From assembly GCA_018334795.1 (NCBI GenBank), contig JAGXLH010000013.1:1-25660 (forward strand): a stretch of 25,660 nt of DNA. Reading direction: 5' to 3'. Under the pieces are notes generated by a model. The model did no database searches. It was given only the letters and a program-made list of their open reading frames with translations, and was not told the origin of the DNA. Each line of letters opens with the position of its first letter. Within the stretch, counting starts at the first letter, position 1. Positions 1 to 8,012 of this stretch are shown in pieces. A program made the translations under genes and the position numbers. Source of the DNA: Thermoplasmatota archaeon. GTDB taxonomy: Archaea; Thermoplasmatota; E2; DHVEG-1.

Positions 1-300
1 GGTGGTTTGTCTACGTTTGGTAAGCGTGCGCAAGCGTTGGAAAAATTGTTAGATGTACCTATTAGATCTCGTATGAAGTTTCGTTTCGTGGTTACTAAGA
101 AATCATTACCTGGTATTCAGAATCCGTCAAAAAGTGGGGTGAAACCGATTGATTTTATGTTTCCAGTGGATATGTTATCGGATAAAAAGGAAATTGATCT
201 TGATTGGTATAAGGATATGATTGAAAATTATATTCAAGGTGCTTTTGGATTGCCTAAAATCGGGGAAACCCAGCAAACTGGACTTGATTCTTGGATGTAA
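1..300 (+). CDS. C-terminal end of probable family B DNA polymerase (partial)
   Basis: The frame is open from the first base of the window, so this is the last 99 or so residues of a longer protein; the TTG at position 7 is not a real start. The visible part reads like the thumb and C-terminal region of archaeal family B polymerases: a short beta segment (KFRFVVTKKS), then PVDML, then a helix IDLDWYKDMIENYIQGAFG at the place where PolB proteins have a YYI...LR.IL helix. The protein ends in QTGLDSWM, which fits the QxxLxxW/F pattern of archaeal PCNA-interacting (PIP) boxes at the extreme C-terminus of replication proteins. The PIP-like tail is seen directly; assignment to PolB rests on weak similarity over a short stretch. 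Another PCNA-binding replication or repair enzyme is possible. Confidence 0.5.
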   Translation, partial: GGLSTFGKRAQALEKLLDVPIRSRMKFRFVVTKKSLPGIQNPSKSGVKPIDFMFPVDMLSDKKEIDLDWYKDMIENYIQGAFGLPKIGETQQTGLDSWM

Positions 301-1416
301 CTATTCATTTTTAGATCGGTAACCGAATTTTATTTTAATTTTATATATAATTTGGGTAAGAGGTGTAAAGAAAGTGGGTAACACTTGTACAAGAATTTTT
401 TATAAAGTCCTAAAATAAAATTATTATTGATTTGTATGATAATCGTTGGACAAGTATCGAACAAAGAAGAAGCAATGGAAATTAAAATGATTGCAAAGAT
501 GAGTATTGTTGCCCAACGTGCTCGATTTCTTGGTAGTCAATTAAAAGACAAATCTTCTTAAGATATATTCTTTCATTCCTTGTTTTCAGTATTGCCCCGT
601 TTCTTTCTTTATATTTTACTTGTTTGAGAATGGTTTTATTTGATCGCAAAACAAACCTCTAGTTTTCGTGGTTTTGCTAAAACTGTTTGGAAAAACCATT
701 ATTAAAAAATTCAAAGATCGATGCTATAGCAGATACAAAAACTTAGTACGCATACGTTTTTTTTCAAAAAAGATGAAATGCTAGAATTTTAAATCCAGCT
801 ATTTGATTAATTTTTGTATCCTATTTGTTAATTTTTAAATATTTTCTCCTATAAAAATCGTTAACATTATTGTTATTTAAATTGTTTAAGGAATGAATTT
901 GATAAGAAAATGTATCGGTAAATCTGCATTTTTACCTGCATAATTATATGCATATAAATACATGCATACTTTATACATACCACATATGAAATTAAATTGA
1001 TTATCATTTTTGATATAATTAATCTAATAATAGATTTTTAATAATTCATTTTTGAATAAAATTTTCAATAATAATTATAGAAATTATCTAGAATATTAAC
1101 ATTATTGATATAAATTTTTCAGTCATCCACGAATATAGATGCCAGATCTAATCAAATATAATGCTGCAATCCAAACCGTTTTCTTTCTGAGTATTAAAAC
1201 CTACTCAAAACATCAAAAACAAAGTTGCATTGAATTCAAACCTACGTTTCTCAAATTAATCAAATCTTTTAAGATACGTAAAAACAATAAATACTGCAGT
1301 GAAAAAAATCAATAAACATATGAACCATGCAATTAATTTCATGAAAATATTTATATAGATATTACTCCCTTAAAATTATTAACAAGATATAACTTATCAT
1401 CTGGGGGCAAATCAAA
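301..1416. other. 1.1-kb AT-rich intergenic region
   Basis: This gap is strongly AT-rich and holds no long ORF. Just after the upstream gene is a perfect palindrome TCGGT-A-ACCGA (316-326) followed by a T-rich stretch that could end transcription. A possible small gene lies at 436-561. A T8 run sits at 757-764. ATGCAT occurs at 948-953 and 962-967, with further TGCAT copies nearby. A TATA-like stretch (ATATTTATATAG) near 1347-1360 probably serves the protease gene at 1417. I see no tRNA, CRISPR repeat or recognisable origin repeat, though an origin next to a replication gene cannot be excluded by eye. Confidence 0.5.
436..561 (+). CDS. Possible 41-aa small protein, nearly leaderless
   Basis: This ATG-to-TAA frame of 41 codons starts MIIVGQVSNKEEAMEIKMIA and ends QLKDKSS. 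It is rich in Lys, Glu, Met and Ala and probably forms one amphipathic helix. It has no cysteine cluster, membrane segment or signal peptide. A good TATA box, TTTATAAAG, lies at 398-407. With the usual archaeal spacing, transcription would begin around 428, only about 8 bases before the ATG, so no Shine-Dalgarno site is needed. The promoter spacing is the main support. I recognise no family. It could be a chance ORF in AT-rich DNA. Confidence 0.3.
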   Translation: MIIVGQVSNKEEAMEIKMIAKMSIVAQRARFLGSQLKDKSS

Positions 1417-3303
1417 ATGAATTTAAAAAATGAATTAATCACTAAACTTTTCATAATAACAGTATTATTGTTAGCCTCAACTGTTTCTCACGCAATGATA
1501 CCATCAAACGATTCTACAGGATCTCAGATCAGGATATCAGAATACATGCCTGTTTCCGAACCTATCATTTCCATTGATGACTCACAAACAAGTATTACCT
1601 GTAAAGATACAGACAATTTTCTAATTACACCAGATGGTCCAAAGATACCCGTGATTAAAAAAACATTTACTTTTCCAAGAGGAACCATCATTAATCAGAT
1701 ATCATGCACTCCTACATCAACAAAAACAGATCAAATTGTTGAACCCATTCAGCAATTACCAAAATTTCAATCTATTAATGGGAACAAACTAATTACTACT
1801 GCAAAAAACAATAATCCTTATACCTTTGATACCTTCCCAAAAACCTGGTTTACAACACAAACCGGTGCAGGAATCACCTCTTCTGGAGACCACGTCGTCT
1901 ACGTAACCATTACCCTACATCCAATACGATATCATCCATTAGATGAATCAATAACCTATGCAACTGATTTTAATATTCAACTTGATCACACTCCACCTCA
2001 AGCACAGGTTTCAACAAATACAGGTGAAGAAACTCATGAACTAGTTATCATTACACCAGACGACTACGTACAATCATTAAATCCATTAGTAGATCACAAA
2101 AATAATTATGATCTAAATCCATTGGTCAAAACCACTTCTGAAATCTATGATCAGTTTCAAGGAAGAGATAATCCTGAAAAAATCAAATATTTCGTGAAAC
2201 ACGCAATTGAAACTTTCGATACACAATACGTGCTTCTTATCGGCGACATCACCCAATTACCAATAAGGCAAACCGATGCGTATCCTTGGGGACCATACCA
2301 TGGTTCAGGAATTCTTACTGATCTCTACTATGCTGATGTGTATGATGCATCATATTCTTTTGCATCATGGGATACAAATAATAACGATGTATTTGGTGAA
2401 GTTGTATACGATAATCGCGGTAACATCCTTGATACACCTGATGATGTTGATTTGTATCCTGATGTTCACATAGGCCGAATCCCATGTAGTACAACTGATG
2501 AATTAAATACGGTTATTACAAAGATTATCACCTATGAGCAAGTTACGGCATATCAAACATGGTTTAAACAAATCCTTCTTGCTGGTGGTGACACATTTCC
2601 ATTATGTTATGGATCCTTTAATGTGTTCGAAGGAGAGATAACAAATACAAAAGTTGGTCAACAATTACCAGGTTTCAATCAAATTAGATTATGGACATCG
2701 GAAAAAAATCTTAATGCAAAAACCTTTAACCAAGAAATTTCCAAAGGTGTTGGATTTGTTAGTTATGCAGGTCATGGTTTTGAACACGGGTGGGGAACAT
2801 ACCGGCCAAATGCAATTTTAAACGGCAAAATGATTTTGTATTTTACACCATTCTTAGAACGATTAAGTAATGAACATCGATTACCCATTATCTTCTTTGA
2901 TGCCTGTCTTACCACAAAACTTGATTTTAATATTGATGATCTAGAAGCATATTATGGTGGTTTGATGGGAAAACTGTCTAGTATTCTTTTAGGCTTTGAT
3001 AATTCAGAGCAATATTATCCTTGTTTTGCATGGGCTTTTCTGAAACAGGAAAATGGAGGTGGAATCGCCACGGTTGGTGCAACCCGGCCAGCTTATACTT
3101 CTGTCGACAAAGATGGAGTCTATGCTGGGGCTGGATTTTTAGATGTACGATTCTTCAATGCATATGAAGAGGGAATCACTGTTGGTGAAATGCATTCTGC
3201 ATCGCTAACAGATTATCAAACGTATGTTGGCAAAGATATGTTTACTATTGAAGAATATATTCTACTGGGTGATCCTAGTCTGCGTGTCGGTGGATACTTA
3301 TAA
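1417..3303 (+). CDS. Secreted gingipain-like cysteine protease (peptidase family C25)
   Basis: This 628-aa exported endopeptidase probably degrades extracellular protein. Residues 1-26 form a signal peptide: a Lys-containing start, a hydrophobic core (LFIITVLLLAS) and a cleavage-like SHA. Residues about 27-200 resemble an N-terminal propeptide region. The catalytic C25 domain follows, with YVLLIGD, the strand and turn LYPDVHIGRIP, the catalytic histidine in SYAGHG (His453) and the catalytic cysteine in FFDAC (Cys497). The order and local motifs match Arg-gingipain and its relatives. The protein stops soon after the catalytic domain (ILLGDPSLRVGGYL), so there is no adhesin, PKD or sorting domain; attachment to the cell is not evident. 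It appears to be transcribed alone, with a TATA-like box near 1350 and T-runs after the stop. Gingipain-type proteases have been reported in sediment archaea thought to live on detrital protein. Family assignment is firm; the substrate is unknown. Confidence 0.88.
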   Translation: MNLKNELITKLFIITVLLLASTVSHAMIPSNDSTGSQIRISEYMPVSEPIISIDDSQTSITCKDTDNFLITPDGPKIPVIKKTFTFPRGTIINQISCTPTSTKTDQIVEPIQQLPKFQSINGNKLITTAKNNNPYTFDTFPKTWFTTQTGAGITSSGDHVVYVTITLHPIRYHPLDESITYATDFNIQLDHTPPQAQVSTNTGEETHELVIITPDDYVQSLNPLVDHKNNYDLNPLVKTTSEIYDQFQGRDNPEKIKYFVKHAIETFDTQYVLLIGDITQLPIRQTDAYPWGPYHGSGILTDLYYADVYDASYSFASWDTNNNDVFGEVVYDNRGNILDTPDDVDLYPDVHIGRIPCSTTDELNTVITKIITYEQVTAYQTWFKQILLAGGDTFPLCYGSFNVFEGEITNTKVGQQLPGFNQIRLWTSEKNLNAKTFNQEISKGVGFVSYAGHGFEHGWGTYRPNAILNGKMILYFTPFLERLSNEHRLPIIFFDACLTTKLDFNIDDLEAYYGGLMGKLSSILLGFDNSEQYYPCFAWAFLKQENGGGIATVGATRPAYTSVDKDGVYAGAGFLDVRFFNAYEEGITVGEMHSASLTDYQTYVGKDMFTIEEYILLGDPSLRVGGYL

Positions 3304-3371
3304 TATTGAACTGGTTTAACGATGCACAAGTATTTCCTATTTTGATCTGTTTAGATTTACTAAATAAAAAA

Positions 3372-3406
3372 ACATCTAAGATCTTTTTTTAGATAATCAT
3401 TTTTTT
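3372..3406 (+). terminator. Terminator-like hairpin and T-runs after the C25 protease
   Basis: ATCTAA pairs with TTAGAT around a T-rich loop, with T7 at 3384-3390 and a second T7 just after 3400. Archaeal termination depends mainly on such T-runs, so this probably ends the protease transcript. Convergent rpl12 transcription has its own T-runs on the other strand near 3468-3473 and 3431-3438. Confidence 0.5.
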
Positions 3407-3582
3407 GAAAAAAGGAATGAAATCATGGACAAAAAAAATTAATTAAAAGAAAGTTTAATAAAAAGGGAAAAAAGCAACGAGAAAAATACCTTTTAGGATT
3501 CCTCTTCAAAACTAAAGAAAGAGAAATCAGCATTCCTCCGTTGACAGGTAATCTTCAATTTATATGAGTGATAGTACCGTAT

Positions 3583-3903
3583 TTAGCCGAATAATGCGCC
3601 AAGTCCTTCAGCTGCTTCTTCTTCTGATACTTCGTCTTCCTCTTCTTCCTCTTCGTCTTTCTTTTCTTCTTTTTTGTCTTCTGAAGAGGCTTCACCTGAA
3701 GCTGCGGGAGCAGCTGCAACTGGTGCGGCCGCGGCATTTTTAATTGCTTCCTCGATGTCTACTCCATCAAGGGAAGCGGTCAACGCTTTAATTCGTGCAT
3801 CGTCGACATCGACACCGGCAGCAGTAAGTACCTTTTTGACGTTTTTTTCAGTAATATCTTTACCTGCTGAATGAAGAAGCATTGCACTGTATATATATTC
3901 CAT
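3583..3903 (-). CDS. rpl12: Large ribosomal subunit protein L12 (P1, acidic stalk)
   Basis: This 106-aa protein is the archaeal/eukaryal-type stalk protein P1. It forms dimers on L10 (P0) and recruits translation GTPases such as aEF1A and aEF2. The N-terminal dimerisation domain (residues 1-58, starting MEYIYSAMLLHSAGKDITE) is followed by an Ala-rich hinge, an acidic Glu/Lys run and the conserved end EGLGALFG that contacts the GTPases. The length is normal. GGAGG lies upstream of the ATG, in the 28-base gap after rpl10, so it is the last gene of the rpl1-rpl10-rpl12 operon. Nothing is unusual. Confidence 0.97.
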   Translation of the reverse strand: MEYIYSAMLLHSAGKDITEKNVKKVLTAAGVDVDDARIKALTASLDGVDIEEAIKNAAAAPVAAAPAASGEASSEDKKEEKKDEEEEEEDEVSEEEAAEGLGALFG

Positions 3904-3931
3904 TTTCTTTCTAGCCTCCTAAATTCTTTTT

Positions 3932-4813
3932 TTAGGTCATTTCTTTTAACTCGTCGTCAAGTCCATCTTTTTGAACTTTTGATGCAATAGCTATCATCGA
4001 TCGATGAGCTTTTGCGAGGATATCTGATGCAGTATCCTTAGTAAGGATACCTTGTTCAATAGCAATTGAAAGTGCATCTCGATGTGCTTTGGATACTAGT
4101 GGAGTAATCGTTTGTTTGGTTACCCAACCAGTTTCGATCGCTAAATTAAATGCTTTTCCTGCAGCTTGCATGAACTGATCATGATAAGAGTCAAGATCAA
4201 TGTCAAGCACATCAGATTTGAAGATAAATCCATCTTCAAATACACCGTGTAACGAAATTCCAATTTCTAATGGATAAATCTCAAGGCGAGTGAGCATTTG
4301 GGCGACTTCTCGGGAAATAACATCGCCTTTTTTTACAAGTACTTTATCTTTTTTTATGACGACTTTTCCACCTTGGATCGCTGCAGGAATCCCAACTTTT
4401 TGTAAATCTCCAACAATTGGACCCGGTTTAAATGGAGTGTCACCAGATTCAACTTTAATATCTTCTGGCGCTATTTCGCCACCTTTAGCTGGTGCTTTTG
4501 TTCTGGTCTTATTCATCCGTGCTTGTAATTTGAAAGGATTAATGTCAGTAGCAATGATTGCGCTTTGACCACTAACGATTTCTTTTAGACCACCCAAATC
4601 TTTTACATCTTTTTCAGCATTATCGATTGCTCGGTGAATCAAGGTGTTCTTTGATGAGCGAATCATCATGTGCTCGCGGAGGTTTTGTCGCATTTGCTGC
4701 ATTTGTGGAGCAGGAATGCTTCCAATCTCAGCGATGCCGATGACCGGATGTTGTTTGAGAAGAGAGGCGATCTCTTCTACTTCCTTGTATTTCCATTGTG
4801 CCACATGAGCCAT
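3932..4813 (-). CDS. rpl10: Large ribosomal subunit protein L10 (P0, stalk base)
   Basis: L10 anchors L12 dimers to 23S rRNA at the GTPase centre. The N-terminal rRNA-binding domain (AHVAQWKYKEVEEIASLLKQ; MMIRSSKNTLIHRAI) is followed by the archaeal-specific insertion domain and C-terminal helices (about 200-285) that bind L12 dimers. I start at the ATG at 4813 (293 aa) because it has a strong site, GGTGAG, about 8 bases upstream. An in-frame ATG at 4837 overlaps the rpl1 stop (TAATG) but lacks a good site and would add eight residues, MKRKGENT. The protein ends at DDELKEMT and lacks the acidic GLGALFG tail that many archaeal P0 proteins share with L12. That is a small but real difference, since this tail is the factor-binding part. 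Confidence 0.95.
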   Translation of the reverse strand: MAHVAQWKYKEVEEIASLLKQHPVIGIAEIGSIPAPQMQQMRQNLREHMMIRSSKNTLIHRAIDNAEKDVKDLGGLKEIVSGQSAIIATDINPFKLQARMNKTRTKAPAKGGEIAPEDIKVESGDTPFKPGPIVGDLQKVGIPAAIQGGKVVIKKDKVLVKKGDVISREVAQMLTRLEIYPLEIGISLHGVFEDGFIFKSDVLDIDLDSYHDQFMQAAGKAFNLAIETGWVTKQTITPLVSKAHRDALSIAIEQGILTKDTASDILAKAHRSMIAIASKVQKDGLDDELKEMT

Positions 4814-4836
4814 TGTATTCTCACCTTTTCTTTTCA

Positions 4837-5481
4837 TTATTGTATCTTTTCAGATGGTCCCATTGTTGTTTTAATGTAAATTGATCGAATGTTCATTCGA
4901 CCTCGTTCTAATGCACCTTCGATTCGTTTGATAATGGTTTCGATGTTTTCAGCGATATCTTCACTGTCCATGTCTTCGTTTCCTGCAATTGCATGAAATG
5001 TGGTATTGTTTTTGGATCGTATTTTTATGGTGTTACGGAGTTTTTCAACGGTATCCGAGATATCTCCTTGTGGTGGAACGGGTCTTGGCATTTTTCCTCG
5101 TGGACCAAACACCGTACCAAGGGTTTTACCTATGGTAGGCATTAGTGGTGCTTCAGCAAGGAAAAAATCATGTTCATCTGCGATTTTTTTGGTTTGTTTT
5201 TTATCATCTGAGAGATCGTCTATTTCTTCAGGTTTGACCAGAAGATCGACTCTGTCTTTTGATTCTAATGCTAATTGACCACTTGCAAATAATCCAATTT
5301 TTGCTTTGGCTCCTCGTCCATTTGGAAGTAAGATATCTTCATCAATTCGATTCTTAGGAATGCTTAGGTCAATATTTTTAAGATTAATGACAACATCAAT
5401 TGTTTGTTTGAACTTTCGGTTGTTCTCTTTTGCGGTTTCCTTTACATTGTTAACTGCGTCTACAATCTCTTTATTTGCCAT
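4837..5481 (-). CDS. rpl1: Large ribosomal subunit protein L1
   Basis: This 214-aa protein forms the mobile L1 stalk that helps release E-site tRNA. Family signatures are visible: IDVVINLKNIDLSIPKNR near the start, LPNGRGAKAKIGLFASG, the central LGTVFGPRGKMPRPVPP loop that contacts 23S rRNA, and the closing strand NIRSIYIKTTMGPS. It is the first gene of the rpl1-rpl10-rpl12 operon. In Methanococcus, L1 represses its own operon by binding a 23S-like site on the mRNA; whether a similar site exists here cannot be told by eye. The Shine-Dalgarno match before the ATG is weak (GACTGAT), which would suit a regulated start. rpl11, usually just upstream in archaea, lies 9 kb away on the same strand. 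Confidence 0.97.
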   Translation of the reverse strand: MANKEIVDAVNNVKETAKENNRKFKQTIDVVINLKNIDLSIPKNRIDEDILLPNGRGAKAKIGLFASGQLALESKDRVDLLVKPEEIDDLSDDKKQTKKIADEHDFFLAEAPLMPTIGKTLGTVFGPRGKMPRPVPPQGDISDTVEKLRNTIKIRSKNNTTFHAIAGNEDMDSEDIAENIETIIKRIEGALERGRMNIRSIYIKTTMGPSEKIQ

Positions 5482-5543
5482 AGTTATCAGTCTTGCATCA
5501 GTTTTTTTTTGAAGTTGTCTCCATACGTTATGATGGAAATGTA

Positions 5544-5574
5544 GTTCTCGGGAATGAGAACCCTATTTATAAAA
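5544..5574 (-). promoter_or_regulatory. rpl1 operon promoter with palindromic operator-like site
   Basis: On the minus strand a TATA box CTTTTATAAATAG (5564-5575) is followed at once by a perfect 6-bp inverted repeat GTTCTC-N6-GAGAAC (5544-5561). The expected transcription start is near 5543, so the repeat fills the gap between TATA box and start. A protein bound there would block polymerase. The repeat and spacing are seen; the operator role is inferred. Confidence 0.5.
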
Positions 5575-5598
5575 GTTTGGTAGGTTTGAATGTTTTTT

Positions 5599-6582
5599 TT
5601 ATGAGCTAATTCTTTCCAAAATGAGCTCAAGTAGTTCTTCAGGGTCATTTATCTTTCGTAGTTCGTCATGAATGATGAGTGGTGTGCCAAAAATATTTTG
5701 TTTTGTTCCCTTTTTATCCGTGATCATTACTGCCCGTTTTTCAGTTATTTTTGAGATGCTGCTGACTATTTCAGCTTTTCGTTTTAGTTTTTTATCATAT
5801 CGTTGTACACAGGTTAATAATATTTTTTCTCGTTCTTTGCTTACAGCTTCAAAAGGACAACGTCCCATCGGGATAATAGTATATCCTTGTTTTCTGAGTA
5901 GATTAAAGATTTTATCAAGGAATGGTTTTGAAATCATTTGTTTTTCTTCTTGATGAGTTGAACTACTGGAAATGGATTGATTTTGAGGTTTTGGATGATC
6001 TTTTATGGATTGTTCAAGAATACGAATATCTTGAATGATTTGGGTTTTAAAGAGTTCTTCCATGCGAAACGCAACATCAACTCTTGCGTTCATGCCATCT
6101 TCATACATACGTACGGTTCTTCTTGAAACATGTAATGATCGAGCAAATGATCCAAGGCTGATTTGTTTGTCTCTTCGCATTTTTTTTAATTGTTCTGTTT
6201 TGATGTTTACATAGAATCCTCCGGGGGCTGCATAGACTTGTAGTGGTATTCCTTCTAGTAGGTGAAGGCGGAGGGTTTCAGGGCTGATTGATTGGATGCC
6301 AAATCGGTCGTAGACAACTTCTTCTTCAAGTTCTCCATTTCCAGCTCTTAGACCAATGAGTATTGGGTGTCCATCAAGAAGTTGTGAGAGTTTTTGTAAT
6401 TCAGTTGCTACTTCTTCAGATAATGCATTTATATTAGTAAGGGTTTTAATGATAAGTAGAGTGTTGTCTCTTCGTGCGACTAAGTCAAAACCGATTGGAC
6501 GCATGGAGTATACGTCTGAAACATAAAATCCTGCGTTGCTGAGCAGGTCTCGAATATATGTTAAGAGTTCATCGCGTTTCAT
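5599..6582 (-). CDS. Archaeal HTH-type transcriptional regulator, COG1395 type
   Basis: This 327-aa protein resembles the archaeal 'putative HTH-type transcriptional regulatory protein' family (COG1395), whose targets are unknown. Residues 1-125 look like a nuclease/Holliday-junction-resolvase-like fold (GFDLVARRDNTLLIIKTLTN resembles the core of that fold), followed by a Cro/Xre-type helix-turn-helix at about 130-162 (LKKMRRDKQISLGSFARSLH, then VSRRTVRMYEDG). A Ser/Gln-rich linker at about 195-212 leads to a C-terminal domain that again looks like the first (FLDKIFNLLRKQGYTIIPMG ... FEAVSKEREKILLTC), so the protein may be a DNA-binding core between two related domains. It is divergent from tiaS with 80-90 bases between them. 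TATA-like sequence about 33 bases before the ATG predicts a nearly leaderless message. Confidence 0.75.
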   Translation of the reverse strand: MKRDELLTYIRDLLSNAGFYVSDVYSMRPIGFDLVARRDNTLLIIKTLTNINALSEEVATELQKLSQLLDGHPILIGLRAGNGELEEEVVYDRFGIQSISPETLRLHLLEGIPLQVYAAPGGFYVNIKTEQLKKMRRDKQISLGSFARSLHVSRRTVRMYEDGMNARVDVAFRMEELFKTQIIQDIRILEQSIKDHPKPQNQSISSSSTHQEEKQMISKPFLDKIFNLLRKQGYTIIPMGRCPFEAVSKEREKILLTCVQRYDKKLKRKAEIVSSISKITEKRAVMITDKKGTKQNIFGTPLIIHDELRKINDPEELLELILERISS

Positions 6583-6671
6583 TGTATGTTATACCATATA
6601 ATTTCTGATATTATTTAATGGTATCGGGTTTACTTAATAGCATTTAAAAGTTACAAGGGGAATTGATCGGT

Positions 6672-8012
6672 ATGTGGATTGGTATTGATGATACGGATTC
6701 TCGACGTGGTGGTTGCACTACATATCTTGCTGGCGTGTTGCTTTCTAAAGTTCAAAAATTAGGACTAGACTTGATTGGATATCCTCGTCTGGTTCGGTTG
6801 AATCCTAATGTTCCGTGGAAAACTCGGGGGAATGGTGCAGTTTCATTTCAGATAGGATTTGGGGGTGGGACTCCAATAAAAATCGGCTGGATGAAAGGAA
6901 ATGATGTTTGGTCTTATCCATTAATGAATAATCAAATTGATGATTCAGCGTTGGTTGATCGGTTTATTGATCGGATTAAGAAGATATTGTTGAATGAAAT
7001 TAAATCATTTGCTGAGTTATCTGAAGATAATACGAATCCTGGATTAGTGATGGTTTCTGATCAATTTGATGAATCATGGTATTGGCAGGCAGTTCATCGT
7101 ATTATCCAAAAGGATGAAATTGTTTCATTGTTAACTAGAAAAGATGCTTGGTTTCGGGAGTTTAAAAATGGTCGGGGAATTATTGGTGCTACAGGCAGTA
7201 TCGCTTGGACAGGTAAGCATGATAACACGTTTGAGTTGATTTCTTATCGGAAGAAAAAACGGTGGGGTTCATCTCGAAGTATTGATGAAAATTCTGTTAT
7301 TAAGATTGATGAGACCTCTTCGTTGACATTTGATAATTATGATTATGTGAATCATCATGTGAATATTATGCCTCATTCGCCGTGTCCTGTTTTATTTGGT
7401 ATCCGGGGAGATAAGGCTGAGGAATTAGCATCATGTATGAATGACATCCAATGTGAATCATTTGATGAATGGTTGATTTTTGCATCTAATCAGGGAACTG
7501 ATGATCATCTTGTTGTTTCATCTATAACCGATTTGGAATCGTTTCAATCAGTAATTATTGAGGGTGTGGTTTCAAAAAAACCAGTTACTATTGCTGGTGG
7601 TCATGTTATTTTTTCAATTAGTGATGAAGCAAGTAGTGTTGATTGTGCCGCGTATGAACCAACGAAACAGTTTCGGAATGTAGTTAGAGGATTGGACGTG
7701 GGTGATGTGGTAAAAGTTTTTGGTGGGGTTAGAAAAGAACCGTTTACGGTTAATGTTGAGAAACTTGAAATTAAATCATGTGCAATGGTATATGAAAAAG
7801 TTGAGAATCCGGTGTGCCCTGTTTGTGGGAAGCATATGAAATCAAAAGGGCATGGTCAGGGTTTTGTGTGTAAAAAGTGTAAGACCACTGCTAAAAAAGG
7901 AAAGATGAAAAGAAAAAATCGAATTGTTCAAAAAGGTATTTATGAAGTACCGGTGTGTGCACGGAGGCATTTGAGTAAACCATTACTTCGGAGTGAACGG
8001 CAAAAGGGTTAG
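6672..8012 (+). CDS. tiaS: tRNA(Ile2) 2-agmatinylcytidine synthetase TiaS
   Basis: TiaS attaches agmatine to C34 of the CAU-anticodon tRNA-Ile, using ATP, so that it reads AUA and not AUG. The protein begins MWIGIDDTDSRRGGCTTYLA, and the DDTDS motif (6-10) and RLVRLNPNVPWKTRGNGAV (39-57) are the family's ATP/kinase-domain signatures. An OB-fold follows at about 288-370 and a C-terminal zinc ribbon has Cys382, Cys385, Cys400 and Cys403. I start at the ATG at 6672 (446 aa): AAGGGG lies 11 bases upstream, whereas the in-frame TTG at 6663 is only 2 bases from it. The stop codon overlaps that of the convergent gene by four bases (TTAG). Length and domain order are normal for full-length TiaS. Confidence 0.93.
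   Translation: MWIGIDDTDSRRGGCTTYLAGVLLSKVQKLGLDLIGYPRLVRLNPNVPWKTRGNGAVSFQIGFGGGTPIKIGWMKGNDVWSYPLMNNQIDDSALVDRFIDRIKKILLNEIKSFAELSEDNTNPGLVMVSDQFDESWYWQAVHRIIQKDEIVSLLTRKDAWFREFKNGRGIIGATGSIAWTGKHDNTFELISYRKKKRWGSSRSIDENSVIKIDETSSLTFDNYDYVNHHVNIMPHSPCPVLFGIRGDKAEELASCMNDIQCESFDEWLIFASNQGTDDHLVVSSITDLESFQSVIIEGVVSKKPVTIAGGHVIFSISDEASSVDCAAYEPTKQFRNVVRGLDVGDVVKVFGGVRKEPFTVNVEKLEIKSCAMVYEKVENPVCPVCGKHMKSKGHGQGFVCKKCKTTAKKGKMKRKNRIVQKGIYEVPVCARRHLSKPLLRSERQKG

Noticed and set aside
301..1416. CRISPR array or replication origin in the AT-rich gap
   Set aside because: No regularly spaced repeats of 20-40 bases and no Orc1/Cdc6 gene or recognisable origin repeats were seen; ATGCAT copies are too few and irregular.
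3674..3874. Plus-strand ORF rich in Ala/Ser over the rpl12 gene
   Set aside because: It is the antisense shadow of the Ala-rich hinge and acidic tail of L12.
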